Positions 26,059 to 37,732 are shown, numbered from the stretch's first letter. The stretch: 64,000 nt of DNA from Methylopila turkensis (GCF_027922325.1 NZ_BSFL01000001.1:739610-803609); one strand, 5' to 3'. Numbers and translations: made by a program. The notes: generated by a model from the letters alone, not told the origin.

Positions 26059-27564
26059 ATGGCCCAAGACGGGAAGCGCGGCGTCACCTACCAGACGGTG
26101 GACGCCGGATATTTCGAAAAGCGCGGACTGACGCGCTACGCCGGCGTGGCGAGCCTCTGGGCGCTCGGCGTCGGCGCCGTCATCTCCGGGCATTTTTCGG
26201 GATGGAACTTCGGCTTCGCCACCGGCGGCTGGGGCGGCATGCTGGTCGCCGGGATGATCATCGCGGTTATGTATCTCGGCCTGACCTTCTCGATCGCCGA
26301 GATGTCGGCGGCGCTGCCGCACACCGGCGCGGCCTATTCCTTCGCCCGCACGGCCATGGGCCCCTGGGGCGGCTTCTTCACCGGCTTGTGCGAAAACGTC
26401 GAATACGTCATCACGCCGGCGGTCGTCGTCACCTTCATCACCGGCTACGTCAACGCGATCTTCGGCTTCGATCCGGCCTACTCTCCGCTGGTCTGGGTCG
26501 CGTTCTACGTGCTCTTCGTGGCGCTCAACGTGTTCGGCCTGGAGCTGTCGTTCAAGGTGACGATGGCGTTCACGCTGATCTCGCTCGCGGTGCTTGTGTT
26601 CTTCTGGATCAGCGCCGTCCCGCACATGGACTTCTCGCGCTGGGCGCTGAACATCGCGGCCGGGCCGGACGGCGCGCCGGTGGAGCTGCCCGAAGGCGGC
26701 GGTTCGTACTTCCCCTTCGGGCTGTCGGGCGTGCTGGCTACGCTGCCCTTCGCGGTGTGGCTGTTCCTCGCGATCGAGCAGCTTCCGCTCGCCGCCGAAG
26801 AGTCGGTCGATCCGGCCCGCGACATGCCGAAGGGCATCATGCTGGGCATCGCGACCCTGATCGTCTCGGCCTTCATGATCGTGCTGCTGAACCCGTCGGT
26901 CGTGGGCGTCGGCTCGTTCCACCTCGCCACCTCGCTCGAGCCGCTGCTCGACGGCTTCAAGGCGATCTACGGCGACGGCGGCGTGGTGCTGCTCGGCGTC
27001 GTGGCCCTCACCGGCCTGATCGCGAGCTTCCACACCATCCTCTACGCCCAGGGACGCCAGATCTATTCGCTCTCGCGCGCCGGCTACTTCCCGCGCGGCC
27101 TGTCGGTGACGCACGCCTCCTACCGCACGCCCTACGTCGCGATGATCGTCGGCTCGGTCGTCGGACTCGGCGTGATGCTGATCATCTGGTTCGCGCTCGG
27201 CGCCGAGACCGGCGGAGCGACCATCGGCAGCGTGCTGCTCAACATGGCGGTGTCGGGGGCGATGTTCTCCTACATCGCGCAGGCGGTCTCCTACATCCTG
27301 CTTCGCAAGAACGCCGCCCACATCAAGCGGCCGTTCAAGAGCCCTCTCGGCGTGCCCGGCGCGGTCGCGACCATCGTGATCGCCGTCGTCACGCTGTTCT
27401 ATCAGGTTCAGGATCCGAACTTCACCAAGGGGGTCCTGTGGGTGCTGGTATGGTTCGCGATCGCGACCGTCTACTTCGCGGTCTACGGCCGCCACAAGCT
27501 GGTGCTCTCGCCCGAGGAGGAGTTCGCGCTGTCCGGCGGCAGGGGCGAGTACAAGTCGCTCTGA
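26059..27564 (+). CDS. eat: APC family permease, ethanolamine permease type
   Basis: A 501-residue amino acid-polyamine-organocation transporter with about 12 hydrophobic segments. The N-terminal block LWALGVGAVISGHFSGWNFGFATGG and GAAYSFARTAMGPWGGFFTGLCENVEYV are characteristic of ethanolamine permeases. It is followed by aldehyde dehydrogenase, iron alcohol dehydrogenase and amidotransferase genes, fitting uptake of ethanolamine or a similar amino alcohol as a nitrogen source. A GC hairpin follows. Confidence 0.85.
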   Translation: MAQDGKRGVTYQTVDAGYFEKRGLTRYAGVASLWALGVGAVISGHFSGWNFGFATGGWGGMLVAGMIIAVMYLGLTFSIAEMSAALPHTGAAYSFARTAMGPWGGFFTGLCENVEYVITPAVVVTFITGYVNAIFGFDPAYSPLVWVAFYVLFVALNVFGLELSFKVTMAFTLISLAVLVFFWISAVPHMDFSRWALNIAAGPDGAPVELPEGGGSYFPFGLSGVLATLPFAVWLFLAIEQLPLAAEESVDPARDMPKGIMLGIATLIVSAFMIVLLNPSVVGVGSFHLATSLEPLLDGFKAIYGDGGVVLLGVVALTGLIASFHTILYAQGRQIYSLSRAGYFPRGLSVTHASYRTPYVAMIVGSVVGLGVMLIIWFALGAETGGATIGSVLLNMAVSGAMFSYIAQAVSYILLRKNAAHIKRPFKSPLGVPGAVATIVIAVVTLFYQVQDPNFTKGVLWVLVWFAIATVYFAVYGRHKLVLSPEEEFALSGGRGEYKSL

Positions 27565-27571
27565 ATTAAGT

Positions 27572-27598
27572 CGGGCGGCCCGGACATCGGGCCGCCCG
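27572..27598 (+). terminator. GC hairpin terminator after permease
   Basis: CGGGCGGCCCG (27572-27582) pairs perfectly with CGGGCCGCCCG (27588-27598) around a 5-base loop, 8 bases after the permease stop. It implies that the dehydrogenase genes have their own promoter in the 160 bases that follow, or arise by read-through. Confidence 0.6.
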
Positions 27599-27759
27599 CG
27601 GAAGCGGACCGGCGAGCGACCGCGATCCGGTCGGTCGAGACGGCGGCGGCGCGGCGACAAACCCGCATGGGAAGCCTCGCGAGGATCGTGCTACGAGAGA
27701 GCGCCGCTTCCTGACAACGCTCCCGGCTCCCCGCGGCGGTCGCCCCTCGCGCCGGGTTC

Positions 27760-29157
27760 ATGGGTGTCTCCATGACCGACCTCACCTGCATTTCCCCCAT
27801 CGACGGCCGCGAAGTCGCCCGCCGGCCGATCGATCCGCCCGCCGCGGTGGCGGAGGCGGCGGCGGCGGCGAAACGCGCGCAGCAGGAATGGGCCGGCGTG
27901 CCCATCGCCGAACGCGGCGCGAAGATGCTCGCCTTCCTCGAGGCGCTGCTCGGCCTGAACCAGCAGATCGTCCCCGAACTTGCGCTGCAGATGGGCCGTC
28001 CCGTGCGCTATGGCGGCGAGATGCGCGGCGTCGAGGAGCGTATCCGCCACTGCGTCGCGACCGCCGAGAAGGCGCTCGCCCCGGTCACCCCCGAGCCAAA
28101 GCCGGGGTTCCGCCGCATGATCAAGCGCACGCCGATCGGCGTCGTGCTCGTCATCGCGCCGTGGAACTACCCGTTCCTCACCGCCGTCAACGCCATCGTT
28201 CCCGCGCTGATCGCCGGCAACGCGGTGTTGCTGAAGCACGCCAACCAGACGCTTCTGGCCGGCGAGCGCCTCCAGGAGGCCATGGACAAGGCCGGCCTGC
28301 CGAAGGGCCTGTTCCGCAACCTCTACCTCGGCCATGACGAGACCTCGGACCTGATCCGCTCGGGCATGATCGGCCACATCAACTTCACCGGCTCGGTCGG
28401 CGGCGGCCGGGCGATCGAGCGCGCCGCGGCCGGCACCTTCGCGAGCCTCGGCCTCGAGCTCGGCGGCAAGGACCCGGCTTACGTCCGCGAGGACGCCGAA
28501 CTCGACTTCGCGATCGAAAACCTCGCCGACGGCGCGTTCTACAACTCCGGCCAGTGCTGCTGCGGGATCGAGCGCGTGTATGTGCACGAGCGCCATTACG
28601 ACCGCTTCGTCGCGGGCGTGGTGGATCTGGCGGCGCAGTACAGGCTCGGCGACCCGCTCGACGACGCCACCACGCTCGGGCCGATGTCCGCGACCCGCTT
28701 CGCCGAGAACGTCCGCGCCCAGATCGCGGAGGCGGTCGCCCGCGGCGCCAAGGCGCATCTCGACCCGCGCGCCTTCCCCGCGGACAAGGCCGGCACGCCC
28801 TATCTCGCCCCGCAGGTGCTCACCAACGTCGACCACTCCATGAGCGTGATGATGGAGGAGAGCTTCGGCCCTGTGGTCGGGATCATGAAGGTCTCCGGTG
28901 ACGAGGAGGCGCTGCGGCTGATGAACGACAGCCCCTACGGCCTCACCGCCTCGATCTGGACCCGGGACATCGACCTCGCCGAGGCGCTCGGCGACCGGAT
29001 CGAGACCGGCACGGTGTTCATGAACCGCTGCGACTATCTCGATCCCGCGCTCGCCTGGACCGGCGTCAAGGACACCGGCCGCGGCGCCAGCCTGTCCGAG
29101 ATCGGCTTTCACATGATGACGCGGCCGAAGAGCTATCACCTGCGCGAGATGACCTGA
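27760..29157 (+). CDS. NAD(P)-dependent aldehyde dehydrogenase
   Basis: A 465-residue ALDH. The general base Glu lies in GLELGGKDPAYV and the catalytic Cys267 in NSGQCCCG. The start at 27760 is taken; an ATG four codons on (27772) is equally plausible. It would oxidise the aldehyde made by the iron alcohol dehydrogenase two genes down. This branch resembles succinate-semialdehyde/gamma-aminobutyraldehyde dehydrogenases more than coenzyme-A-acylating EutE. Confidence 0.9.
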   Translation: MGVSMTDLTCISPIDGREVARRPIDPPAAVAEAAAAAKRAQQEWAGVPIAERGAKMLAFLEALLGLNQQIVPELALQMGRPVRYGGEMRGVEERIRHCVATAEKALAPVTPEPKPGFRRMIKRTPIGVVLVIAPWNYPFLTAVNAIVPALIAGNAVLLKHANQTLLAGERLQEAMDKAGLPKGLFRNLYLGHDETSDLIRSGMIGHINFTGSVGGGRAIERAAAGTFASLGLELGGKDPAYVREDAELDFAIENLADGAFYNSGQCCCGIERVYVHERHYDRFVAGVVDLAAQYRLGDPLDDATTLGPMSATRFAENVRAQIAEAVARGAKAHLDPRAFPADKAGTPYLAPQVLTNVDHSMSVMMEESFGPVVGIMKVSGDEEALRLMNDSPYGLTASIWTRDIDLAEALGDRIETGTVFMNRCDYLDPALAWTGVKDTGRGASLSEIGFHMMTRPKSYHLREMT

Positions 29158-29318
29158 GGGTCCCCCTTGGCCGCAAGCAGCCGTAATGGTCCGGCGTGAC
29201 CGGACCGTCCATCTCCGACGTCGAGCGCGACGCTGACGGTGGGTCATCCGGTCAAGCCGTAGGACGACGGTCGAGTTCATGAAAGCGCGCTTCGGCGCCG
29301 ACTGCCGCGAGATCGCTC

Positions 29319-30497
29319 ATGACCAGCCCCTTCACCGCCGCCTGGAACTACCCGACCCGCGTGCTCGTCGGCCCCGGCCGCGTCGCGGAGCTCGGCGACG
29401 CCTGCGCGCAAGCCGGGATCGCCCGGCCGCTGCTGGTGACGGACCCCGGCCTGATGAGCACGCCGCTTGTCGGCCGCGCCCTCGCGGCGCTCGAGGCGGC
29501 GGGGCGGCCGGCAACTGTGTTCTCGGAGGTGAAGGGCAACCCGACCGACGCCAATGTGGAGGCCGGGGTCGCGGCTTATTGTGCGGCGGGCGCGGACGGC
29601 GTGGTCGCCTTCGGCGGCGGCTCCGGGCTCGACGTCGGCAAGCTGGTCGCCTTTATGGCCGGCCAGACCCGGCCGATCTGGGACTTCGAGGACGTCGACG
29701 ACTGGTGGACCCGCGCCGACGTCGCGGCGATCGCGCCGATCGTGGCGGTCCCCACCACCGCCGGCACCGGCTCGGAGGTCGGCCGCGCGGCGGTCGTCAC
29801 CAACGAAGGCGCCCAGGAGAAGAAGATCATCTTCCACCCGAAGATGCAGCCGGCGGTCGTAATCCTCGATCCGGAGCTCACGGTCGGCCTGCCGCCGAAG
29901 CTCACGGCCTGGACCGGCTTCGACGCCCTCGCCCACTGTCTGGAGGCCTTTTCCGCCCCCGGCTTCCACCCGATGGCGGACGGCGTCGCCGTCAACGGCG
30001 CGCGGCTGATCAAGCGCTACCTCCCGCGCGCGGTCGTCGACGGCGGCGACATCGAGGCCCGCGTCAACATGCTCGCCGCCGCCAGCATGGGCGCGACCGC
30101 GTTCCAGAAGGGGCTCGGCGCGATCCACTCGCTGTCGCATCCGGTCGGAGCGCTCTACGACACACATCACGGCCTGACCAACGGCGTGATCATGCCCTAC
30201 GTGCTGCTGGCGAACCGCCCCGCGATCGAGGAACGCTTCACCCATCTCGCGCGCTCGTTCGAGATCGACGGCGGTTTCGACGGTTTCATCGACTGGGTGC
30301 TGCGCTTCCGGGAGGAGCTCTACGTGCCGCATACGCTCGCCGAAATCGGCGTCGACGAGGACCGCGTCGACGAAATGGCGGAGAAGGCCGAACGCGATCC
30401 CTCGACCGGCGGCAATCCCCTGCCCTTCAAGGCGGCGCACTTCGCGAGGCTCTACCGCGCCGCGATCCGCGGCGACCTCGACGCGGCGCGGGCGTGA
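29319..30497 (+). CDS. iron-containing alcohol dehydrogenase
   Basis: A 392-residue group III (iron-activated) dehydrogenase. The NAD-binding glycine-rich region is FGGGSGLDVGKLVAF, followed by PTTAGTGSEV. The metal ligands lie in WTGFDALAHCLEAF and in AIHSLSHPVGALYDTHHG with its repeated His residues. It oxidises a primary alcohol or amino alcohol to the aldehyde. Its stop overlaps the possible GTG start of the amidotransferase, so the two are coupled. Confidence 0.9.
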   Translation: MTSPFTAAWNYPTRVLVGPGRVAELGDACAQAGIARPLLVTDPGLMSTPLVGRALAALEAAGRPATVFSEVKGNPTDANVEAGVAAYCAAGADGVVAFGGGSGLDVGKLVAFMAGQTRPIWDFEDVDDWWTRADVAAIAPIVAVPTTAGTGSEVGRAAVVTNEGAQEKKIIFHPKMQPAVVILDPELTVGLPPKLTAWTGFDALAHCLEAFSAPGFHPMADGVAVNGARLIKRYLPRAVVDGGDIEARVNMLAAASMGATAFQKGLGAIHSLSHPVGALYDTHHGLTNGVIMPYVLLANRPAIEERFTHLARSFEIDGGFDGFIDWVLRFREELYVPHTLAEIGVDEDRVDEMAEKAERDPSTGGNPLPFKAAHFARLYRAAIRGDLDAARA

Positions 30498-30502
30498 CGC
30501 GC

Positions 30503-31381
30503 ATGCGCCCGCTCCGCCTCCTCGTCGTCGAAGGCAACCCGAAGGCCATGCGCGAGCGGCACGCCGCCGTCTCCGGCCAGACGCCGAGCGCCTTCTACAG
30601 CGACGTCCTCACGCGGCTTACGGCGGCCGAGAAGCTCGAGGCCACGATCGACGTGTGCTATCCGGCGGACGAAGGCGCGAACCTGCCGGACGGAGCAGGC
30701 GTCGGATCCTACGACGGCGTCGTCATCACGGGGTCGGGGCTCAACCTCTGGAAGTCGGAGCGGGAATCGCTCGTGCAGGTGGATTTCGCCCGCACGATCT
30801 ACGACGCCGGCGTGCCGTTCTTCGGCTCGTGCTGGGGCCTTCAGGTGGCCGCGGCCGCGGCCGGCGGCGAGGTGAAGCTCAACCGCCGCGGCCGCGAGAT
30901 CGGCATCGCCCGCTCGATCCATCTCACCGACGCCGGCCGCGACCATGCGCTGCACGCCGGCCGCGCCCAGGTGTTCGACGCGCCCGCGATCCATTCCGAC
31001 GAGGTCGCGGCCGTGCCGCCGGGGGCGACCGTCACTGCGGTCAACGACCTCTGCGCGGTGCAGGCGGCGGAGATCCGGCACGGCAACGGCGTGTTCTGGG
31101 GCGTCCAGTTCCACCCGGAATACACGTTCGCGGAGCTCGGCGGCATCCTGACCCGCTACACGCCGATCATGCTGGAGGAAGGCTTCTTCCGCGACGGCGC
31201 GGAGGCCGCGGCCTACATCGCCGACCTCGTGGCGCTCGACGCCGATCCCGACCGCAAGGACGTCGCCTGGCGGCTCGGCGTCGCGCCATCGGTGCTCGAC
31301 CCGACGATCCGCCGCACCGAGCTCATCAACTGGATCACCCGCCAGGTGCTGCCGGCGGTCAGCGCGCGCACGCGCGGCTGA
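30503..31381 (+). CDS. class I glutamine amidotransferase-like hydrolase
   Basis: A 292-residue protein; the ATG at 30503 is taken, although an in-frame GTG at 30494 overlaps the previous stop. Class I GATase features are the nucleophile elbow FFGSCWGLQVAAAAAGG (Cys) and the His-Glu pair WGVQFHPEYT. No synthetase domain is attached. PuuD, a free-standing class I relative, removes gamma-glutamyl groups from catabolic intermediates, and this gene's position after a permease and two dehydrogenases suggests a similar task. The C-terminal 60 residues are not familiar to me. Confidence 0.82.
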   Translation: MRPLRLLVVEGNPKAMRERHAAVSGQTPSAFYSDVLTRLTAAEKLEATIDVCYPADEGANLPDGAGVGSYDGVVITGSGLNLWKSERESLVQVDFARTIYDAGVPFFGSCWGLQVAAAAAGGEVKLNRRGREIGIARSIHLTDAGRDHALHAGRAQVFDAPAIHSDEVAAVPPGATVTAVNDLCAVQAAEIRHGNGVFWGVQFHPEYTFAELGGILTRYTPIMLEEGFFRDGAEAAAYIADLVALDADPDRKDVAWRLGVAPSVLDPTIRRTELINWITRQVLPAVSARTRG

Positions 31382-31395
31382 GCCTTTGGCCGCGT

Positions 31396-32169
31396 TCAGG
31401 GCTTCAGCCGGTACCCCGTCTTGAAGATCCAGCGGATCGCGACCAGGCAGACCAGCAGGAACGCCAGCGTCATCGCGAGGCTGATCTCCACGTTCACGTC
31501 GGCCTTGCCGTAGAAGCTCCAGCGGAAACCGCTGACGAGATATACGACCGGGTTGAACAGGCTGAGCGTGCGCCAGAACGGCGGCAGCATGTCGATCGAG
31601 TAGAAGCTGCCGCCGAGGAACGTCAGCGGCGTGATGATGAGCAGCGGGATCACCTGAAGCTGCTCGAACCCGTCGGCCCAGACGCCGATGATGAAGCCGA
31701 ACAGCGAGAACGTGACAGCGGTCAGGACGAGGAAACCCATCATCCAGAACGGATGCTGGATCGACAGCGGCGTGAACAGCGAGGCGGTCGCGAGGATGAT
31801 CAGGCCAATGACGATCGACTTGGTCGCCGCCGCGCCGACATAGGCGATGACGATCTCGAGATAGGACACCGGCGCCGACAGCACCTCGTAGATCGTGCCG
31901 GCGAAGCGCGGGAAGTAGATGCCGAACGACGCGTTCGCGACGCTTTGAGTCAGCAGCGACAGCATGATCAGGCCGGGCACGATGAACGCGCCGTAGGGCA
32001 CGCCGTCGATCTCGTTCATGCGCTGGCCGATCGCCGCGCCGAAGACCACGAAGTAGAGCGAGGTCGACAGCACCGGCGAGATGACGCTCTGCATCACCGT
32101 CCGCAGCGCGCGCGCCATCTCGAAGTTGTAGATCGCGGCCACCGCGCGCAGATTGACGCCTCCGGTCAC
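31396..32169 (-). CDS. ABC-2 type transporter permease
   Basis: A 257-residue integral membrane protein with six hydrophobic segments and the ABC-2 pattern [39 protein letters not shown] and the late [16 protein letters not shown]. It overlaps the ATPase gene by four bases. The pair forms a YadG/YadH-like exporter; the substrate is unknown. Confidence 0.9.
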   Translation of the reverse strand: MTGGVNLRAVAAIYNFEMARALRTVMQSVISPVLSTSLYFVVFGAAIGQRMNEIDGVPYGAFIVPGLIMLSLLTQSVANASFGIYFPRFAGTIYEVLSAPVSYLEIVIAYVGAAATKSIVIGLIILATASLFTPLSIQHPFWMMGFLVLTAVTFSLFGFIIGVWADGFEQLQVIPLLIITPLTFLGGSFYSIDMLPPFWRTLSLFNPVVYLVSGFRWSFYGKADVNVEISLAMTLAFLLVCLVAIRWIFKTGYRLKP

Positions 32170-33098
32170 GACCGGCCTCCTCCATTCACGAGACCCACGA
32201 AAATGTCCTCGAGCGAAGATTGCGTCGTCCTGAGGTCGCGGAACTGGACGCCAGCAGCCGACAGTTCGGTCACGAGCGAGGCCACGTCCGCGCTTTCGCG
32301 CGTCGCGTCATAGACGTAAACAAGCTCCGAGCCGCCGGCCCGCAGCTCCAGCTTGTGGCGGCCGAGCGCCGCCGGGATCTCGGAAAGCGGCTCGCAGAGC
32401 TGGAGGATCAGCTCCTTGCGGCCGAGCTTCGCCATCAGCGCCGCTTTTTCCTCCACCAGGATCAGCTCGCCGCCGGTGATGACGCCGATACGATCGGCCA
32501 TCTCCTCGGCTTCCTCGATGTAGTGGGTGGTGAGGATCACGGTGACGCCGGTCTCGCGCAGCTCGCGGATCAGCCGCCACATGTCGCGCCGGAGCTCCAC
32601 GTCGACGCCCGCCGTCGGCTCGTCGAGGAACAGGAGCCGCGGCTCATGCGCCAGCGCCTTGGCGATCAGCACCCGGCGTTTCATGCCGCCGGACAGCGCC
32701 ATGATGCGCTCGTCGCGCTTCTCCCACAGCGACAGGTCGCGCAGCAGCTTTTCGAGGTAGGCGGGGTTCTTCGGCTTGCCGAACAGTCCGCGGCTGAACG
32801 CCACGGTGTCCCACACGCTTTCGAAACGATCCGTCGAAAGCTCCTGCGGCACGAGGCCGATCAGCGAGCGGGCGGCGCGGTAGTCGCGCTCGATGTCGGC
32901 GCCGGCGACCATCACCGTTCCGTCGGTCCGGTTCACCAGACCGCAGACGATCGAGATCAGCGTCGTCTTGCCGGCGCCGTTCGGGCCGAGCAGCGCGAAG
33001 ATTTCTCCGGTCTCGATCGCGAGGTCGACATGCTTCAGCGCCTGGAACCCGGACGCATAGGTCTTGGACAGACCCGAAATCTCAAGAATGGGGGACAT
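32166..33098 (-). CDS. ABC transporter ATP-binding protein (YadG-like)
   Basis: A 310-residue ATPase. Walker [10 protein letters not shown], signature LSGGMKRR, Walker [13 protein letters not shown] and the switch His in [12 protein letters not shown] are all intact. The C-terminal 80 residues form the extension found in ABC-2 exporter ATPases. It is the first gene of the two-gene operon with the permease. Confidence 0.92.
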   Translation of the reverse strand: MSPILEISGLSKTYASGFQALKHVDLAIETGEIFALLGPNGAGKTTLISIVCGLVNRTDGTVMVAGADIERDYRAARSLIGLVPQELSTDRFESVWDTVAFSRGLFGKPKNPAYLEKLLRDLSLWEKRDERIMALSGGMKRRVLIAKALAHEPRLLFLDEPTAGVDVELRRDMWRLIRELRETGVTVILTTHYIEEAEEMADRIGVITGGELILVEEKAALMAKLGRKELILQLCEPLSEIPAALGRHKLELRAGGSELVYVYDATRESADVASLVTELSAAGVQFRDLRTTQSSLEDIFVGLVNGGGRS

Positions 33099-33497
33099 TG
33101 CTCAAATTCAGCCGGCGATGGATGCGGCGCTGCGGTCCGTCAGACCGGGGCGGGTCCGCAATCTAGTCACTTCCCTCCCCGGTATGAAGGCACCTGAACG
33201 CGGTTTTCCTATTGCACCGCGGCATGATGCGATTTTCCTATCGCGCAATCGTAGTCAACGATGATTTGCAAGATGATGTCCGAATCCATATCGCCCGATC
33301 GGCGATATCGATAGTTTTCGAACCTCTAAGTCTGTTTTTAATTGTTATGAATTAAGCGCATGGCCGCCATGTCTTCATGTAAGGACAAATAAATCCGGCG
33401 CGTTTAGTTGCGCCGAAAGCGCCTCAGGGCTATCTCGGATCATATTCACTGCCGCGATCGCGCGGCTTCGGCGCTCTCACATGCACGGTCGAAGCAC
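33099..33497. other. A/T-rich divergent regulatory region
   Basis: The 399-base gap between the ABC exporter and the second FdhF-like gene is unusually A/T-rich for this genome. It contains two near-identical 16-base units (33200-33215 and 33229-33244, 14 of 16 matching, both containing TTTTCCTAT) and an inverted repeat ATATCGCC-N5-GGCGATAT at 33288-33308. No gene was recognised; the regulators are unknown. Confidence 0.5.
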
Positions 33498-35800
<2,303 letters not shown>

Positions 35801-35801
<1 letters not shown>

Positions 35802-36121
35802 TGACCGCGGTCGCCGAGGACGAACGCGCCTTCATGGCGGCGGTAGAGGCCATGGTGGAGGCCGCGCCGGGGCTGACGCCGCTGCACGCCGGCGTGCTGA
35901 CCGCGCTCGGCGCCGGCGTCGCCGGAGACAGCCGCTCCTTCGCCAAAGTCTTCGGGCTCGCTCACGCCCTCGTCCTGCGCGCGGTGTCCGACCTCGCCGA
36001 CGAGCTCGGCCTCGTGTCGGTCGCCGCGCGCGACGCCCGCACCCAGCGCGCGAAGCTCGCGCTCACCGAGGCCGGCCGCCGGCTCGTGGCCGCAGCGCCT
36101 GCGGCCGCGCGGCAGGGTTAA
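35801..36121 (+). CDS. small winged-helix (MarR-like) protein
   Basis: A 106-residue protein whose ATG shares one base with the oxidoreductase stop (TGATG). It reads as a single winged-helix domain: LTPLHAGVLTALGAGVAGDSRSFAKVFGLAHALVLRAVSDLADELGLV followed by a wing and ALTEAGRRLV. Small proteins of this kind often sit directly after FdhF/YdeP-type genes. A regulatory role is likely but not shown. Confidence 0.7.
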
Positions 36122-36132
36122 CCTTTCCTTAA
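36118..36132. promoter_or_regulatory. CtrA-type box (TTAA-N7-TTAA)
   Basis: TTAA, CCTTTCC, TTAA is an exact full CtrA consensus. It overlaps the stop codon of the winged-helix gene and lies 80 bases before the small membrane protein at 36212, in an A/T-rich pocket. CtrA is the cell-cycle master regulator of alphaproteobacteria. A chance match is possible, but TTAA is rare in this genome. Confidence 0.5.
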
Positions 36133-36211
36133 AATTTACATCTCATTAAGGATTACTCCCTATTCCCCGCCGCCTTCGGCTAAGCGAATTTGCCAACGGC
36201 GACTTCGGGGA

Positions 36212-36403
36212 ATGGCGATGGCGATAGACAAGCTCACGGAGCTTTACGCGAACTCGGCGTATCGGTGCCGGGCGGAGCCCGACGTGCTGGGGGAAGTCCG
36301 CTCCATCGCCGCGACCGTCGTGCTCATGGCCGGAGCCGTGCTGAACCTCGCAGCTCCCTTCGCGATCGTCTGGATCGTCGTCGAGGCGGTCGGCTTCCGG
36401 TAG
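36212..36403 (+). CDS. small single-pass membrane protein of unknown function
   Basis: A 63-residue open frame whose codons end almost entirely in G or C, like real genes here. The N-terminal half is polar (DKLTELYANSAYRCRAEPD), followed by a transmembrane stretch (AATVVLMAGAVLNLAAPFAIVWIVVEAVG). A purine-rich stretch (GGGGAA) precedes the ATG, and a CtrA-type box lies upstream. I do not recognise the family. Confidence 0.5.
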   Translation: MAMAIDKLTELYANSAYRCRAEPDVLGEVRSIAATVVLMAGAVLNLAAPFAIVWIVVEAVGFR

Positions 36404-36866
36404 GGGCTCCCTAAGGGACTCCTCAGGATTTCCTCGCCGCTCTGCTTTTGATCGCCCGCGCTTCGTCCGCGCCTGCCGGAAAGCGCCATTATTGCGCAGT
36501 CTGGCTGGTAAGGCCCGAATCATCGTCCGAACGTGGTCCGCTTCAACGGACCGCGCTCGGTCCGGATCGTCTGACCGCGCTATGCCCCCAGCGCAATGCG
36601 CCCTCGCTATCCAGCCGGTCCTTCGATCGCCCCGGTCTCTCTCGATGAGCTTCAAGGTTCGAAAGACCTGAGGTGCCGCCGCCATGGGCGCCGGGCGCCT
36701 AAAACTGCATCGTTACTCTTCATCCGACGCCAAATGCCCGCGATGCCATGCGTTTTTGCACGATGACGTGCAACACTGGCCCTTTTATCCCCGACAGATC
36801 GGCACGATGATCCACGGAAGCTGAGATGTCCTCGCGACGTTTCGGCCCGCAGGACGCTCCGGCGCC
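36404..36866. other. intergenic region before nitrilase/ABC operon
   Basis: This 463-base gap has no convincing gene. The one notable element is the dyad TTGCACG-N4-CGTGCAA at 36756-36773, about 130 bases before the permease start. It is a candidate operator for the LysR regulator encoded at the end of the operon. Confidence 0.45.
36756..36773. promoter_or_regulatory. inverted repeat, candidate operator
   Basis: TTGCACG at 36756-36762 and its exact complement CGTGCAA at 36767-36773 are separated by ATGA. The total length of 18 bases suits a dimeric regulator. Confidence 0.4.
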
Positions 36867-36905
36867 ATGACGGCGTCGTGTCGAAACGGATCGGGCCTCA
36901 ACGCC

Positions 36906-37682
36906 ATGAACTCTTTACTGTCGTCGACCAAGCTTCGAAAGACGCTTGAACTCGCCGTCGGTCCGCTGCTTCTGATCGCGATCTGGTGGATTGCGTTCAA
37001 GGGCGGCTACGTCAACAAGGATCTTCTTCCGTCGCCGTTCGAAACGATCGGCGAAACCGCGCGCCGGGTCGCGGCGGGCGAGCTGAACGAAGATTTCGGC
37101 CACACGCTGGCGCGCGTCGCCTACGCCATCGGGATCGCGGTGACGCTCGGGGTGCCGATCGGCATCGTGCTCGGCGCCAAGGCCGCGGTCTACCGCTCGG
37201 TCGAGTTCCTGATCGACTTCTTCCGGTCGACGCCCGCGACCGCGATGTTCCCGCTGTTCCTGCTGCTGTTCGGGCTCGGCGACGCCGCCAAGATCGCGGT
37301 GGCGGCCTTCGCGGCCTGGCTCGTCATCGTGTTCAACGTCGCCTACGGCGTGCTGAACGCGCGCCGGACGCGCATCCTCGCAGCGCAGTCCATGGGCGCC
37401 TCGTCGCTCAGGATTTTCCGCGACGTCATCTTCTTCGAGACGCTGCCGCAGACCTTCGTCGGCCTGCGCAACGCGGTGTCGATCGCGCTCGTGGTCATCA
37501 TCGTCGCCGAGATGTTCATCGGAGCGACCGACGGCCTCGGGCACCGCATCATCGACGCCCAGATCTCCTACGAACTCGCCGACATGTACGGCTCGATCCT
37601 TGTCGCCGGCGCCATGGGCTACGGCCTCAACGTGCTGCTGCTCGTGCTCGAGCGCCGTCTGGTCCACTGGGCCGGGCGCTGA
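36906..37682 (+). CDS. ABC transporter permease (SsuC/TauC-like)
   Basis: An inner membrane permease with about six hydrophobic segments. The EAA loop typical of binding-protein-dependent importers is visible at AAQSMGASSLRIFRDVIFFETLPQTF. The ATG at 36906 gives 258 residues; an in-frame ATG at 36867 would add 13 residues. It belongs with the substrate-binding and ATPase genes that follow. The family imports sulfonates, nitrate, bicarbonate, thiamine precursors or, in several relatives, nitriles and amides. Confidence 0.88.
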   Translation: MNSLLSSTKLRKTLELAVGPLLLIAIWWIAFKGGYVNKDLLPSPFETIGETARRVAAGELNEDFGHTLARVAYAIGIAVTLGVPIGIVLGAKAAVYRSVEFLIDFFRSTPATAMFPLFLLLFGLGDAAKIAVAAFAAWLVIVFNVAYGVLNARRTRILAAQSMGASSLRIFRDVIFFETLPQTFVGLRNAVSIALVVIIVAEMFIGATDGLGHRIIDAQISYELADMYGSILVAGAMGYGLNVLLLVLERRLVHWAGR

Positions 37683-37732
37683 GCCTGGCCGCGCCTCTTT
37701 CTCCGCCTTCCGAACCCGAAGGAATCGACCGC

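Noticed and set aside
25729..27660. Long minus-strand open frame (643 codons) opposite the permease
   Set aside because: Low-complexity Arg/Asp/His composition and no domain; the plus strand encodes a clear transporter.
30494..30502. GTG start for the amidotransferase
   Set aside because: Possible by overlap with the preceding stop, but the ATG at 30503 fits the family start as well; not decisive, so noted only.
36751..36790. Sigma-54-like TGGCCC motif before the importer operon
   Set aside because: The GC of the -12 element is missing at the required spacing.
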